From Ramlibacter sp. (GTDB taxonomy: Bacteria > Pseudomonadota > Gammaproteobacteria > Burkholderiales > Burkholderiaceae): a DNA stretch of 5,188 nucleotides. The notes under the pieces were generated by a model that ran no database searches, was not told where the DNA came from, and saw only the letters and a program-made list of their open reading frames with translations. The stretch lies in NCBI GenBank assembly GCA_014376915.1, contig JACMQP010000619.1, forward strand, positions 1 to 5,188. Direction: 5' to 3'. Both the position numbers and the translations under genes were made by a program. How positions within the stretch are numbered: position 1 is the first letter of the stretch; every line of letters begins with the position of its first letter. Positions 1 through 5,188 of this stretch are shown here, piece after piece.

Positions 1-929
1 GGCTGGCGGCCGATGCAGCGCACCAGCTCGATGGCATCCTCCAGCGCCAGCTTGGTGCCCGAACCGATCGAGAAATGCGCGGTGTGGGCGGCGTCGCCCA
101 TCAGAACCACCGGCGTGCGACCGTCGGCGCCGCCCCGGTGCACCCAGGCCTTGCAGACCACGCGCGGGAACTTGATCCACTGGGCCGAGCCGCGCAGGTG
201 CGAGGCATTGGACATCAGCGCGTTGCCGTCCAGGTATTTCGCGAACAGCTTCTCGCAGCAGGCAATGGATTCTTCCTTTTCCATCCTGTCCATCCCGGCG
301 GCCAGCCAGACGTCTTCCGGGACTTCGACAATGAAAGTGGAAGTGTCGGCGTCGAACTGGTAGGCATGGGCCTGGAACCAGCCCCAGGGTGTTTCCTCGA
401 AGGCGAAGGTGAAGGCCTCGAACTTCTTGTGGGTACCAAGCCAGACGAAGCGGCACTTGCGCATGTCGATGTCGGGCTGGTAGGTCGCCGCGTGCTGCGT
501 GCGGATGCGGCTGTTGAGGCCGTCGCTGGCGATGATCAGGTCGGCATCGGGATAGTCGGCGTCGCTCTTCGCATCGGTCTCGAAGACAAGCTTGACGCCC
601 AGTTCCTCGCACCGCTGTTGCAGGATGTTCAGCAGGCGCTTGCGGCCGATGCCGCAGAAGCCGTGGCCTCCGGACGTGACCTTGTGGCCGCGGATGTTGA
701 CCTCGATGTCGTCCCAGTGGTTGAAGGCGCCGAGAATCTCGCCGGCCGTCTTTGGGTCGGCCGCCTGCAGGTTGCCCAGCGTCTGGTCGGAGAACACCAC
801 GCCCCAGCCGAAGGTGTCGTAGGGCTGGTTGCGCTCGATCACGGAAATTTCGTGGGCCGGGTTCTGCCTCTTCATCAGGAGCGCGAAGTACAGCCCCGAC
901 GGACCGCCGCCGATGCAGACGATGTTCAT
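1..929 (-). CDS. FAD-dependent aromatic monooxygenase, N-terminal part; probable bifunctional salicylyl-CoA/anthraniloyl-CoA 5-hydroxylase-oxidoreductase (partial)
   Basis: The frame is open from an ATG at 929 to the window edge and gives 309 complete codons without a stop, so the 3' end is outside the window. Seen directly: an N-terminal FAD dinucleotide-binding motif GGGPSG (residues 7-12) followed by a long helix, an acidic residue closing the second strand (E32 in IERN), an ASDG segment at 134-137, and the second flavin motif GDAAH at 278-282 leading into a helix with LALEDA. This is the layout of class A (p-hydroxybenzoate hydroxylase-like) flavoprotein monooxygenases. The opening, with [14 protein letters not shown] at 37-50, resembles what I know of the salicylyl-CoA/2-aminobenzoyl-CoA hydroxylases, which usually carry a C-terminal old-yellow-enzyme-like reductase domain and reach roughly 770-800 residues; that domain cannot be seen here. 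The expected role is cytoplasmic ring hydroxylation of an aromatic CoA thioester. The start is supported by GGAG at 938-935, five bases upstream. dusA lies 84 bp upstream on the same strand. The enzyme family is well supported; the exact substrate is inference. Confidence 0.8.
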   Translation of the reverse strand, partial: MNIVCIGGGPSGLYFALLMKRQNPAHEISVIERNQPYDTFGWGVVFSDQTLGNLQAADPKTAGEILGAFNHWDDIEVNIRGHKVTSGGHGFCGIGRKRLLNILQQRCEELGVKLVFETDAKSDADYPDADLIIASDGLNSRIRTQHAATYQPDIDMRKCRFVWLGTHKKFEAFTFAFEETPWGWFQAHAYQFDADTSTFIVEVPEDVWLAAGMDRMEKEESIACCEKLFAKYLDGNALMSNASHLRGSAQWIKFPRVVCKAWVHRGGADGRTPVVLMGDAAHTAHFSIGSGTKLALEDAIELVRCIGRQ

Positions 930-939
930 GTGCGCTCCA

Positions 940-974
940 ATGCTTTTGATCTATATAGTTTAAGTTTAAAGCAT
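940..974 (-). promoter_or_regulatory. Operator-like dyad and AT-rich promoter region before the monooxygenase
   Basis: A perfect 7-bp inverted repeat, ATGCTTT (940-946) and AAAGCAT (968-974), flanks a 21-bp AT-rich spacer. The spacer holds the perfect palindrome CTATATAG (951-958), and a TTTAAGTTTAA direct repeat (959-969) runs from it into the right arm. On the minus strand TATAGA (955-950) could be a -10 element, giving a leader of only about 15 bases with the GGAG ribosome site at 938-935. No good -35 hexamer lies 16-18 bp further upstream, which would suit a promoter that needs an activator. The region stands out from the GC-rich surroundings. Genes of this kind are often controlled by a MarR- or TetR-type regulator sensing an aromatic CoA ester, but no regulator gene is in the window, so that role is inference. 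Confidence 0.4.
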
Positions 975-990
975 CTAGGACCGACTGTCA

Positions 991-1003
991 CCAATGGGAT
1001 TGG
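991..1003. repeat. Short perfect inverted repeat between dusA and the monooxygenase
   Basis: CCAAT-GGG-ATTGG forms 5-bp perfect arms around a 3-base centre. It begins 11 bp beyond the dusA stop codon on the minus strand. In the minus-strand RNA one more G-U pair can close the base. No T-run follows, so it is not a standard intrinsic terminator. It could be a weak 3' hairpin of dusA or a protein-binding site for the downstream promoter; a chance repeat is also possible. Confidence 0.3.
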
Positions 1004-1013
1004 CTGGAACAGC

Positions 1014-2024
1014 TCAAGCCACCCGTGCCACCGCGTCGTGCGCCAGCGCCATCACGTCCCGCGGGTGCGACTCCTTGAGTTTGTGGTCGCTCCAGACCTG
1101 GCGCCAGCGCCGGGCGCCGGGCAGACCGTGGCGCAGGCCGAGCATGTGGCGGGCGATCGAGCTCCAGGGGGTGCCGTGGTCGCGCATCTCCCGCGCCATG
1201 TAGTCGGTCATCAGCTCCTCGACCCGTTCACGGGTCAGGTCAGACGCCGGCGCGGCGAAGAACTCGCTGTCCCACTGCGCGAGCCACCAGGGGTTGTGGT
1301 ACGCCTCGCGGCCGATCATCACACCGTCGACCTGCTCCAGCTCCTGCACCACCTGGCCGCTGCTGGTGATGCCGCCGTTGGTCGCGAAGGTGAGCTGCGG
1401 AAAGTCGCGCTTGAGCCGGTGCACCATTGCGTAGCGCAGCGGCGGGACCTCGCGGTTCTCCTTGGGCGACAGACCCTTGAGCCACGCATTTCGCGCATGG
1501 ACCAGGAACACGGAGCAGCCCGCCTCGCTGACGGTGCCGACAAAATCGCGCACGAACTCATAGCTCTCGGTCTGATCGATGCCGATGCGGTGCTTCACGG
1601 TGACAGGCACGCTGACCGCGTCGACCATCGCCTTGACGCAGTCGGCCACCAGTTGCGGCTCCGCCATCAGGCAGGCGCCGAAAGACCCGCGTTGCACCCG
1701 CTCGCTCGGACAGCCGCAATTGAGGTTGATTTCGCCGTAGCCCCATTGCTCGCCCAGCGTCGCGCAGTGGGCCAGCTCGCCGGCGTCGCTGCCGCCAAGT
1801 TGCAGCGCCACCGGATGCTCCTGCACGTTGAAATCCAGGTGGCGTGGCACGTCGCCGTGCACCAGCGCGCCGGTGGTCACCATCTCGGTGTAGAGCAGCG
1901 CGTGGCGACTGAGCAGCCGGTGAAAGTAGCGGCAGTGGCGATCGGTCCAGTCCATCATGGGCGCGACGGACATCCGCCAGTTGCCGTAACCCGTTGAATT
2001 TATTAGTTTTTTCTGCACATTCAT
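1014..2024 (-). CDS. dusA: tRNA-dihydrouridine(20/20a) synthase DusA
   Basis: This is a 336-residue FMN-dependent enzyme that uses NADPH to reduce uridine to dihydrouridine in the D-loop of tRNA (positions 20/20a for the DusA subgroup), in the cytoplasm. Seen directly: the opening SVAPMMDWTDRHCRYF (residues 19-34), LYTEMVTTGA (44-53), HPVALQLGG (70-78), the NCGCPS motif (102-107) whose C105 is the expected catalytic cysteine, VKHRIG (143-148) with the conserved K144, VHARNAW (175-181) with H177, GLSPKENRE (184-192), NGGI (216-219) and GREAY (238-242) for FMN phosphate binding. The LSPKENRE and DWTDRHCRYF signatures place it in DusA rather than DusB or DusC. The length is normal for the family. 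The first ATG has no convincing Shine-Dalgarno; M18, just before SVAP, is an alternative start, but E. coli DusA also has an N-terminal extension there, so I keep the longer form. It is divergent from the plus-strand gene at 2203. Confidence 0.93.
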   Translation of the reverse strand: MNVQKKLINSTGYGNWRMSVAPMMDWTDRHCRYFHRLLSRHALLYTEMVTTGALVHGDVPRHLDFNVQEHPVALQLGGSDAGELAHCATLGEQWGYGEINLNCGCPSERVQRGSFGACLMAEPQLVADCVKAMVDAVSVPVTVKHRIGIDQTESYEFVRDFVGTVSEAGCSVFLVHARNAWLKGLSPKENREVPPLRYAMVHRLKRDFPQLTFATNGGITSSGQVVQELEQVDGVMIGREAYHNPWWLAQWDSEFFAAPASDLTRERVEELMTDYMAREMRDHGTPWSSIARHMLGLRHGLPGARRWRQVWSDHKLKESHPRDVMALAHDAVARVA

Positions 2025-2051
2025 CGCACGATCAAGTTGGAGTCCCCGTCC

Positions 2052-2167
2052 GGTTTCTCACCGAGGAACCACAATCAGTTGGTCCAACCCCGTTTCAAGC
2101 TCGAATCGGGGTGCTCGCTTGCACGTCCTACAGGTCTTGAACGTCCGCTCTGACAGCAGCGCGTTCA
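2052..2167 (+). other. Cluster of inverted repeats; candidate structured 5' leader in the divergent intergenic region
   Basis: Four inverted repeats lie between the dusA start (2024) and the gene at 2203. First, 2052-2059 pairs with 2063-2070, an 8-bp stem with one G-U and an ACC loop. Second, GTTGG-T-CCAAC at 2078-2088 is a perfect odd palindrome. Third, CCCCG (2088-2092) pairs with CGGGG (2107-2111), then a T-T mismatch, then TTC (2094-2096) with GAA (2103-2105), loop AAGCTC. Fourth, TGAACG (2138-2143) pairs with CGTTCA (2162-2167), and after a 2-base bulge CGCT (2146-2149) pairs with AGCG (2158-2161). The wobble in the first stem, and a possible U2137-G2168 pair extending the fourth, would be A-C mismatches on the minus strand, which mildly favours a plus-strand RNA. 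I see no strong sigma70 promoter for either divergent gene, so the transcript start is unknown. Some repeats may instead be protein operators. It does not fold like a tRNA and I do not recognise a known riboswitch. Confidence 0.4.
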
Positions 2168-2175
2168 GAATGGGT

Positions 2176-2197
2176 CCTTAATCCTCGGGATAAGGAG
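2176..2197 (+). promoter_or_regulatory. Hairpin overlapping the Shine-Dalgarno of the 2203 gene
   Basis: The ribosome binding site AAGGAG (2192-2197) sits 5 bases before the ATG at 2203. Just upstream, CCTT (2176-2179) can pair with AAGG (2192-2195), and after one bulged A, ATCC (2181-2184) can pair with GGAT (2188-2191), leaving a TCG loop. The eight pairs would hide most of the Shine-Dalgarno. This is the geometry of translational control by an opening hairpin (thermosensor, small RNA, protein or translation coupling). The pairing is seen in the sequence; any regulatory role is inference. Confidence 0.45.
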
Positions 2198-2202
2198 TCG
2201 CC

Positions 2203-2610
2203 ATGAAACATTTTGAACTCGAGCCCAGCATGGTCACCATGGGAGGGGTCTTCTACCCTACAGGCTACATGATCCTCATGCTGCCAAATGAGCAGGAAGC
2301 GCGGGCCGCCGGAAGCAAGCTGGAGGAAGGCGGGCTGTCGGGTGACAAGGTCGCCATGCTCTCGCCAGAAGTGATCCAGGAAAAGATTGCGCGCACGGTG
2401 GGCAGTGCTGACATTCCGCTGCCGTCGGCGGGCACCGAGGCCGACACGGTCCGCAAGTTCGCCGAGCTCGCCGGCCAGGGGCACTACGCCCTGATGATCC
2501 ACGCGCCGCATGCCGAGGAGAGCGACCGCGTCATGGAACTGCTCAAGGGCTGCCCGATCTCCTACGGCCAGAAGTACCGGCTCCTGGTGATCGAGGACCT
2601 GGTCGACTGA
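2203..2610 (+). CDS. Uncharacterised 135-residue protein beside the pha operon
   Basis: I do not recognise a named family. The start is well supported by AAGGAG at 2192-2197, five bases from the ATG. The 135-residue product has no signal peptide or membrane segment and is probably cytoplasmic. It looks like two alpha/beta halves: a strand GYMILMLP (21-28) followed by the helix EQEARAAGSKLEEGG (30-44) and a strand with KVAMLSP (49-55); then a central linker, helix 81-92, strand HYALMIHAP (94-102), helix 105-115 and a final strand KYRLLVIEDL (124-133). This suggests a duplicated ferredoxin-like or general-stress-protein-like fold, which is inference. The central stretch IARTVGSADIPLPSAGTEAD (62-81) contains TVGSADIPLPS, which looks like a conserved functional loop. 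There is a single cysteine (C117). It converges with phaB and shares a bidirectional terminator with it. I recall similar unnamed proteins in Comamonadaceae, which supports a real gene but not a function. Confidence 0.85.
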   Translation: MKHFELEPSMVTMGGVFYPTGYMILMLPNEQEARAAGSKLEEGGLSGDKVAMLSPEVIQEKIARTVGSADIPLPSAGTEADTVRKFAELAGQGHYALMIHAPHAEESDRVMELLKGCPISYGQKYRLLVIEDLVD

Positions 2611-2628
2611 GGTTCTTCGCGTCAATGC

Positions 2629-2656
2629 AAAAAAGCCCGCTCGTGCGGGCTTTTTT
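2629..2656. terminator. Bidirectional rho-independent terminator
   Basis: A perfect inverted repeat: A6-GCCCGC (2629-2640), TCGT loop (2641-2644), GCGGGC-T6 (2645-2656). The six G-C pairs followed by six Ts on either strand make a strong intrinsic terminator in both directions. It lies 18 bases after the stop of the plus-strand gene and 18 bases after the end of phaB on the minus strand, so it ends both convergent transcripts. Confidence 0.95.
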
Positions 2657-2659
2657 CTG

Positions 2660-2676
2660 GAGCGGCGAAGCCGCTC
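2660..2676 (-). repeat. Hairpin overlapping the phaB stop codon
   Basis: GAGCGGC (2660-2666) and GCCGCTC (2670-2676) form a perfect 7-bp, nearly all G-C stem around a 3-base loop. On the minus strand it begins inside the phaB stop codon (2677-2675), and the intrinsic terminator follows three bases later. It may stabilise the 3' end of the phaCAB mRNA or help transcription termination; it has no T-run of its own. Confidence 0.5.
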
Positions 2677-3412
2677 ACCCCATATGCAAGCCGCCGTTGA
2701 CCGAGAAGTCGGCTCCGGTGGAATAGCTGCCGTCTTCCGACGCCAGCCAGGCGATGATGGATGCGATCTCTTCGGGCTTGCCAAGGCGCTTGACGGGAAT
2801 CGTTGCGACGATCTTGTCCAGCACGTCCTCGCGGATCGCCTTGACCATGTCGGTGCCGATGTAGCCCGGGCTCACGGTGTTGACCGTCACGCCCTTGTTG
2901 GCCAGTTCCTGCGCCAGCGCCATCGTGAAGCCGTGCATGCCGGCCTTGGCCGCCGAGTAGTTGGTCTGGCCGGCCTGGCCCTTCTCGCCGTTCACGCTGC
3001 TGATGTTGATGATGCGGCCCCAACCCTTTTCCACCATGTCGCCCACCACCTGCTTGGTGACGTTGAACATGCTGTTGAGATTGGTCTCGATCACTGCATC
3101 CCAGTCCTCGCGCGACATCTTCAGGAACATCCGGTCGCGGGTGATGCCGGCGTTGTTGACCAACACGTCGATCGCGCCGTATTCGGCCTTGGCCTTGGAG
3201 AACGCGTCCACAGTCGATTCCCAGGCGCCGACATTGCCCACCGAGGCGTGGAACTCGTAGCCCTGCACCTTTTGCTCGCCCAGCCACTTGCCGAAGTCAC
3301 GCGTCGGGCCGCAACCGGCGATGACCGTGAAACCTTCCTTGTGCATGCGTTGGCAGATGGCGGTACCGATTCCACCCATCCCGCCAGTCACGTATGCGAC
3401 TTTCTTGCTCAT
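2675..3412 (-). CDS. phaB: Acetoacetyl-CoA reductase PhaB
   Basis: A 245-residue short-chain dehydrogenase that reduces acetoacetyl-CoA to (R)-3-hydroxybutyryl-CoA, normally with NADPH; this is the second step of polyhydroxybutyrate synthesis in the cytoplasm. Seen directly: the Rossmann glycine motif VTGGMGGIGTA (residues 8-18), the NNAG motif (86-89), N111 in TNLNS, the catalytic S139 in ISSV, Y152 and K156 in NYSAAK, and SPGYIGTDM (181-189) after the active site. The C-terminal GADFSVNGGLHMG is nearly identical to that of the C. necator enzyme, and the length is within one residue of it. These features separate it from fatty-acid FabG, its closest alternative. The start has AAGGAGA at 3425-3419. 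It is the last gene of the operon, 44 bp after phaA. The loop after the second strand (GCGPTRDFGKW, 33-43) is one residue shorter than in C. necator, which may touch cofactor binding. Confidence 0.96.
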   Translation of the reverse strand: MSKKVAYVTGGMGGIGTAICQRMHKEGFTVIAGCGPTRDFGKWLGEQKVQGYEFHASVGNVGAWESTVDAFSKAKAEYGAIDVLVNNAGITRDRMFLKMSREDWDAVIETNLNSMFNVTKQVVGDMVEKGWGRIINISSVNGEKGQAGQTNYSAAKAGMHGFTMALAQELANKGVTVNTVSPGYIGTDMVKAIREDVLDKIVATIPVKRLGKPEEIASIIAWLASEDGSYSTGADFSVNGGLHMG

Positions 3413-3456
3413 GGTTCGTCTCCTTGCTGTTGCTCTGCCCCGTTCTACTCTTTCAA

Positions 3457-4635
3457 TCAGCGTTCCACAGCGAGGGAAACCCCCATGCCACCGCCGATGC
3501 AGAGCGCGGCGATGCCCTTCTTCGCTTCGCGCCGCTGCATCTCGTGCAGCAACGTCACCAGGATGCGGGCGCCGGAAGCACCGATCGGGTGGCCGATGGC
3601 GATCGCGCCGCCGTTGACGTTGACCTTGGCCGCGTCGAGGCCCAGTTCCTTGTTGACGGCGCAGGCTTGGGCGGCGAAAGCTTCGTTGAGCTCGAACAGA
3701 TCGACGTCCGCGGCCTTCCAGCCCGCACGCTCCAGCGCCTTCTTGGTGGCGGAGACCGGGCCCATGCCCATGATCTTCGGATCCAGGCCTGTGGTGCCGA
3801 AGGCGCGGATCGTGGCGAGCGGCTTCAGGCCAAGCTCCTTGGCTTTCTTCGCGCTCATCACCACCACGGCGGCCGCGCCGTCGTTCAGGCCCGACGCGTT
3901 GCCGGCAGTGACGCTGCCGGCCTTGTCAAACGCCGGGCGCAGGCCCGCCAGCGCTTCGGCGCTGGTCTTCTTGTTGATGAACTCGTCGGCGTCGAACTGA
4001 ATTGGGTCGCCCTTCTTCTGCGGAACCGGCACCGCGACGATCTCGTCCTTGAACTTGCCCGCTTCCTGCGCCGCGGTTGCCTTCTGCTGGCTGCCGAACG
4101 CGAGCGCGTCCTGGGCGGCGCGGTCGATGCTGTATTCCTTCGCCACATTTTCGGCAGTGACGCCCATGTGGTACTGGTTGTAGACGTCCCACAGGCCGTC
4201 CACGATCATGGTGTCGATCATCTTCCAGTCGCCCATGCGCTGGCCGTCGCGCGAGTTGGGCAGCGCGTGCGGCGCCGCGCTCATGTTCTCCTGGCCACCG
4301 GCGACCACGATCTCGGCATCGCCCCAGGCGATGGCCTGCGCGGCGAGCATCACGGCCTTCAGGCCCGAGCCGCAAACGGCGTTGATGGTCAGGCCCGGGA
4401 CTTCCTTCGGTAGTCCCGCCTTGAGCAGGGCCTGGCGCGCCGGGTTCTGGCCGGCGCCCGCGGCCAGAACCTGCCCCATGATCACTTCGCTGACTTGCGA
4501 CGGATCGACCTTGGCGCGCGCCAGCGCCTCCTTGATCACGATCGCGCCGAGGTCCACGGCCGGGATCTTGGCGAGCGAGCCGCCGAACTTGCCAACGGCA
4601 GTGCGGACCGCCGAAACGATGACGATGTCTTCCAT
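3457..4635 (-). CDS. phaA: Acetyl-CoA acetyltransferase (biosynthetic beta-ketothiolase) PhaA
   Basis: A 392-residue thiolase that condenses two acetyl-CoA into acetoacetyl-CoA, the first step of polyhydroxybutyrate synthesis, as a cytoplasmic enzyme (homotetramer in the family). Seen directly: the nucleophile C88 in [12 protein letters not shown]349 in GHPIGASG, C379 in LCIGGGMG, the NEAFAAQ motif, and the GGQENMS segment of the loop domain. All the catalytic residues of the family are present and the length matches the usual 390-394 residues. The start is supported by AGGAG at 4646-4642, six bases from the ATG. It lies 43 bp after phaC and 44 bp before phaB on the same strand, with no terminator in either gap, so co-transcription is likely. 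Degradative thiolases (FadA, PcaF) share the fold; the position inside a pha operon decides for the biosynthetic role. Confidence 0.96.
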   Translation of the reverse strand: MEDIVIVSAVRTAVGKFGGSLAKIPAVDLGAIVIKEALARAKVDPSQVSEVIMGQVLAAGAGQNPARQALLKAGLPKEVPGLTINAVCGSGLKAVMLAAQAIAWGDAEIVVAGGQENMSAAPHALPNSRDGQRMGDWKMIDTMIVDGLWDVYNQYHMGVTAENVAKEYSIDRAAQDALAFGSQQKATAAQEAGKFKDEIVAVPVPQKKGDPIQFDADEFINKKTSAEALAGLRPAFDKAGSVTAGNASGLNDGAAAVVVMSAKKAKELGLKPLATIRAFGTTGLDPKIMGMGPVSATKKALERAGWKAADVDLFELNEAFAAQACAVNKELGLDAAKVNVNGGAIAIGHPIGASGARILVTLLHEMQRREAKKGIAALCIGGGMGVSLAVER

Positions 4636-4678
4636 GATGTGCTCCTGGGGTAACTTGGGGGGAAAACCTGCGCAGCGG

Positions 4679-5188
4679 TCAGGCCTTGGCCTTGACGTAG
4701 CGGCCGGGCGCTGGCTCGATGGCCTTGTACTTCGTGCCTTTGCCGTAGCCCTTGGGCGCGGCGACGAGCTTGCCGGCGTGGCCCTTGAGCCAGCCGGCCC
4801 AGTCGGTCCACCAGCTGCCCGGGTGTTCCTTCGCGCTCTTCATCCACTCATCGGCGGTGGCCGGCAACTTGTCGTTGGTCCAGTACGAGCGCTTGTTCTT
4901 GGCCGGCGGGTTGATCACGCCGGCGATGTGGCCGGACGCGCCCATCACGAAGCGCTTTTTGCCTGGCAGGTGTCGGGTGCTCGCGTAGGCGCCGGCGATC
5001 GGAACGATGTGGTCCTCGCGCGAGCCGTAGACGTAGACCGGGATGTCGATCTTCGACAGGTCCACCTTGTCTCCGGCCACGGTGCACTTGCCGGGCTTGA
5101 CCAGGTTGTTCTCGAAATAGGTGTTGCGCAGGTACCAGGTGTACATGGGGCCCGGCAGGTTGGTCGAGTCGCTGTTCCAGTAGAGCAA
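4679..5188 (-). CDS. phaC: Class I poly(3-hydroxyalkanoate) synthase PhaC, C-terminal part (partial)
   Basis: The frame is open to the window edge, so only the last 169 codons plus stop are present. The first visible codon is TTG (Leu), which is internal and not a start. PhaC polymerises (R)-3-hydroxyacyl-CoA into polyester on the surface of PHA granules. The fragment carries two of the three residues of the alpha/beta-hydrolase catalytic triad: the Asp in [10 protein letters not shown] (fragment residue 59, equivalent to D480 of C. necator PhaC) and the His in [13 protein letters not shown] (fragment residue 87, equivalent to H508). The catalytic Cys lies outside the window. [22 protein letters not shown] and the last residues [12 protein letters not shown] match the class I (C. 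necator-type) synthase almost exactly, so the C-terminus is complete. It is the first visible gene of the operon. Whether its promoter lies directly upstream cannot be seen. Confidence 0.96.
   Translation of the reverse strand: MLYWNSDSTNLPGPMYTWYLRNTYFENNLVKPGKCTVAGDKVDLSKIDIPVYVYGSREDHIVPIAGAYASTRHLPGKKRFVMGASGHIAGVINPPAKNKRSYWTNDKLPATADEWMKSAKEHPGSWWTDWAGWLKGHAGKLVAAPKGYGKGTKYKAIEPAPGRYVKAKA

Noticed and set aside
75..1997. A 640-codon open frame on the plus strand across the monooxygenase, the intergenic region and dusA
   Set aside because: It is antisense to two genes with full family motifs. Its protein is low-complexity (rich in Val, Ala, His, Arg, Asp) with no recognisable domain. 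Long antisense frames are expected in GC-rich DNA with strong third-position G+C.
2088..2111. Resemblance of the CCCCG...CGGGG hairpin with TTC/GAA to a tRNA T-arm
   Set aside because: The loop between the 5-bp arms is 14 bases, not 7, and no acceptor, D or anticodon arms can be placed around it on either strand.
2128..2784. A 218-codon minus-strand frame opposite the 2203-2610 gene
   Set aside because: It runs through the strong terminator and into the end of phaB, lacks motifs, and competes with a plus-strand frame that has a good ribosome site and a protein-like secondary-structure pattern.
2684..4413. Two long overlapping plus-strand frames (2684-4000 and 3394-4413) opposite phaB and phaA
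   Set aside because: They are shadows of the well-identified minus-strand phaB and phaA, with compositionally biased products and no motif support.
4636..4678. A possible promoter or terminator between phaC and phaA
   Set aside because: The gap is only 43 bp, holds a ribosome site for phaA and a short CTGCGCAG palindrome, and has no T-run hairpin or convincing -10/-35 pair.
5186..5188. TTG at the window edge as a start codon for the phaC frame
   Set aside because: The Leu codon lies in the middle of the conserved synthase core, upstream of [11 protein letters not shown]; the catalytic Cys and N-terminal domain are simply outside the window.

Overview
The window is GC-rich, densely coded DNA. 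It looks like a chromosomal segment of a betaproteobacterium in the Burkholderiales, most likely Comamonadaceae (Variovorax, Ramlibacter or Polaromonas-like). This rests on phaCAB products that closely resemble those of Cupriavidus necator, on the DusA and CoA-ester hydroxylase types, and on high G+C at third codon positions. No transposase, integrase, CRISPR array, rRNA or tRNA is visible, so it reads as core genome rather than an accessory island.

Layout from left to right. Positions 1-929 (minus strand) hold the N-terminal 309 residues of an FAD-dependent aromatic monooxygenase, probably the bifunctional salicylyl-CoA/anthraniloyl-CoA 5-hydroxylase-oxidoreductase; its 3' part lies outside the window. 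Positions 930-1013 are a short AT-rich intergenic region with an operator-like dyad next to the start codon. Positions 1014-2024 (minus) are dusA, a tRNA-dihydrouridine synthase. Positions 2025-2202 are a divergent intergenic region packed with inverted repeats, ending in a hairpin that would pair with the Shine-Dalgarno of the next gene. Positions 2203-2610 (plus) encode a 135-residue protein I cannot assign. Positions 2629-2656 are a strong bidirectional intrinsic terminator. Positions 2675-5188 (minus) are the polyhydroxyalkanoate operon in the order phaC (C-terminal part only), phaA, phaB.

How the genes work together: PhaA condenses two acetyl-CoA to acetoacetyl-CoA, PhaB reduces this to (R)-3-hydroxybutyryl-CoA, and PhaC polymerises that into polyhydroxybutyrate. 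The gaps of 43-44 bp, each with a clear ribosome binding site and no terminator between genes, fit one transcript ending at 2629-2656. The monooxygenase would feed aromatic CoA-esters towards central metabolism; any link to PHB storage is metabolic inference only. DusA is an unrelated housekeeping tRNA-modification enzyme.

There is no clear new multi-gene system here. The parts most worth a second look are the structured 5' leader of the uncharacterised plus-strand gene (2052-2197), that gene itself, and the dyad in front of the monooxygenase.
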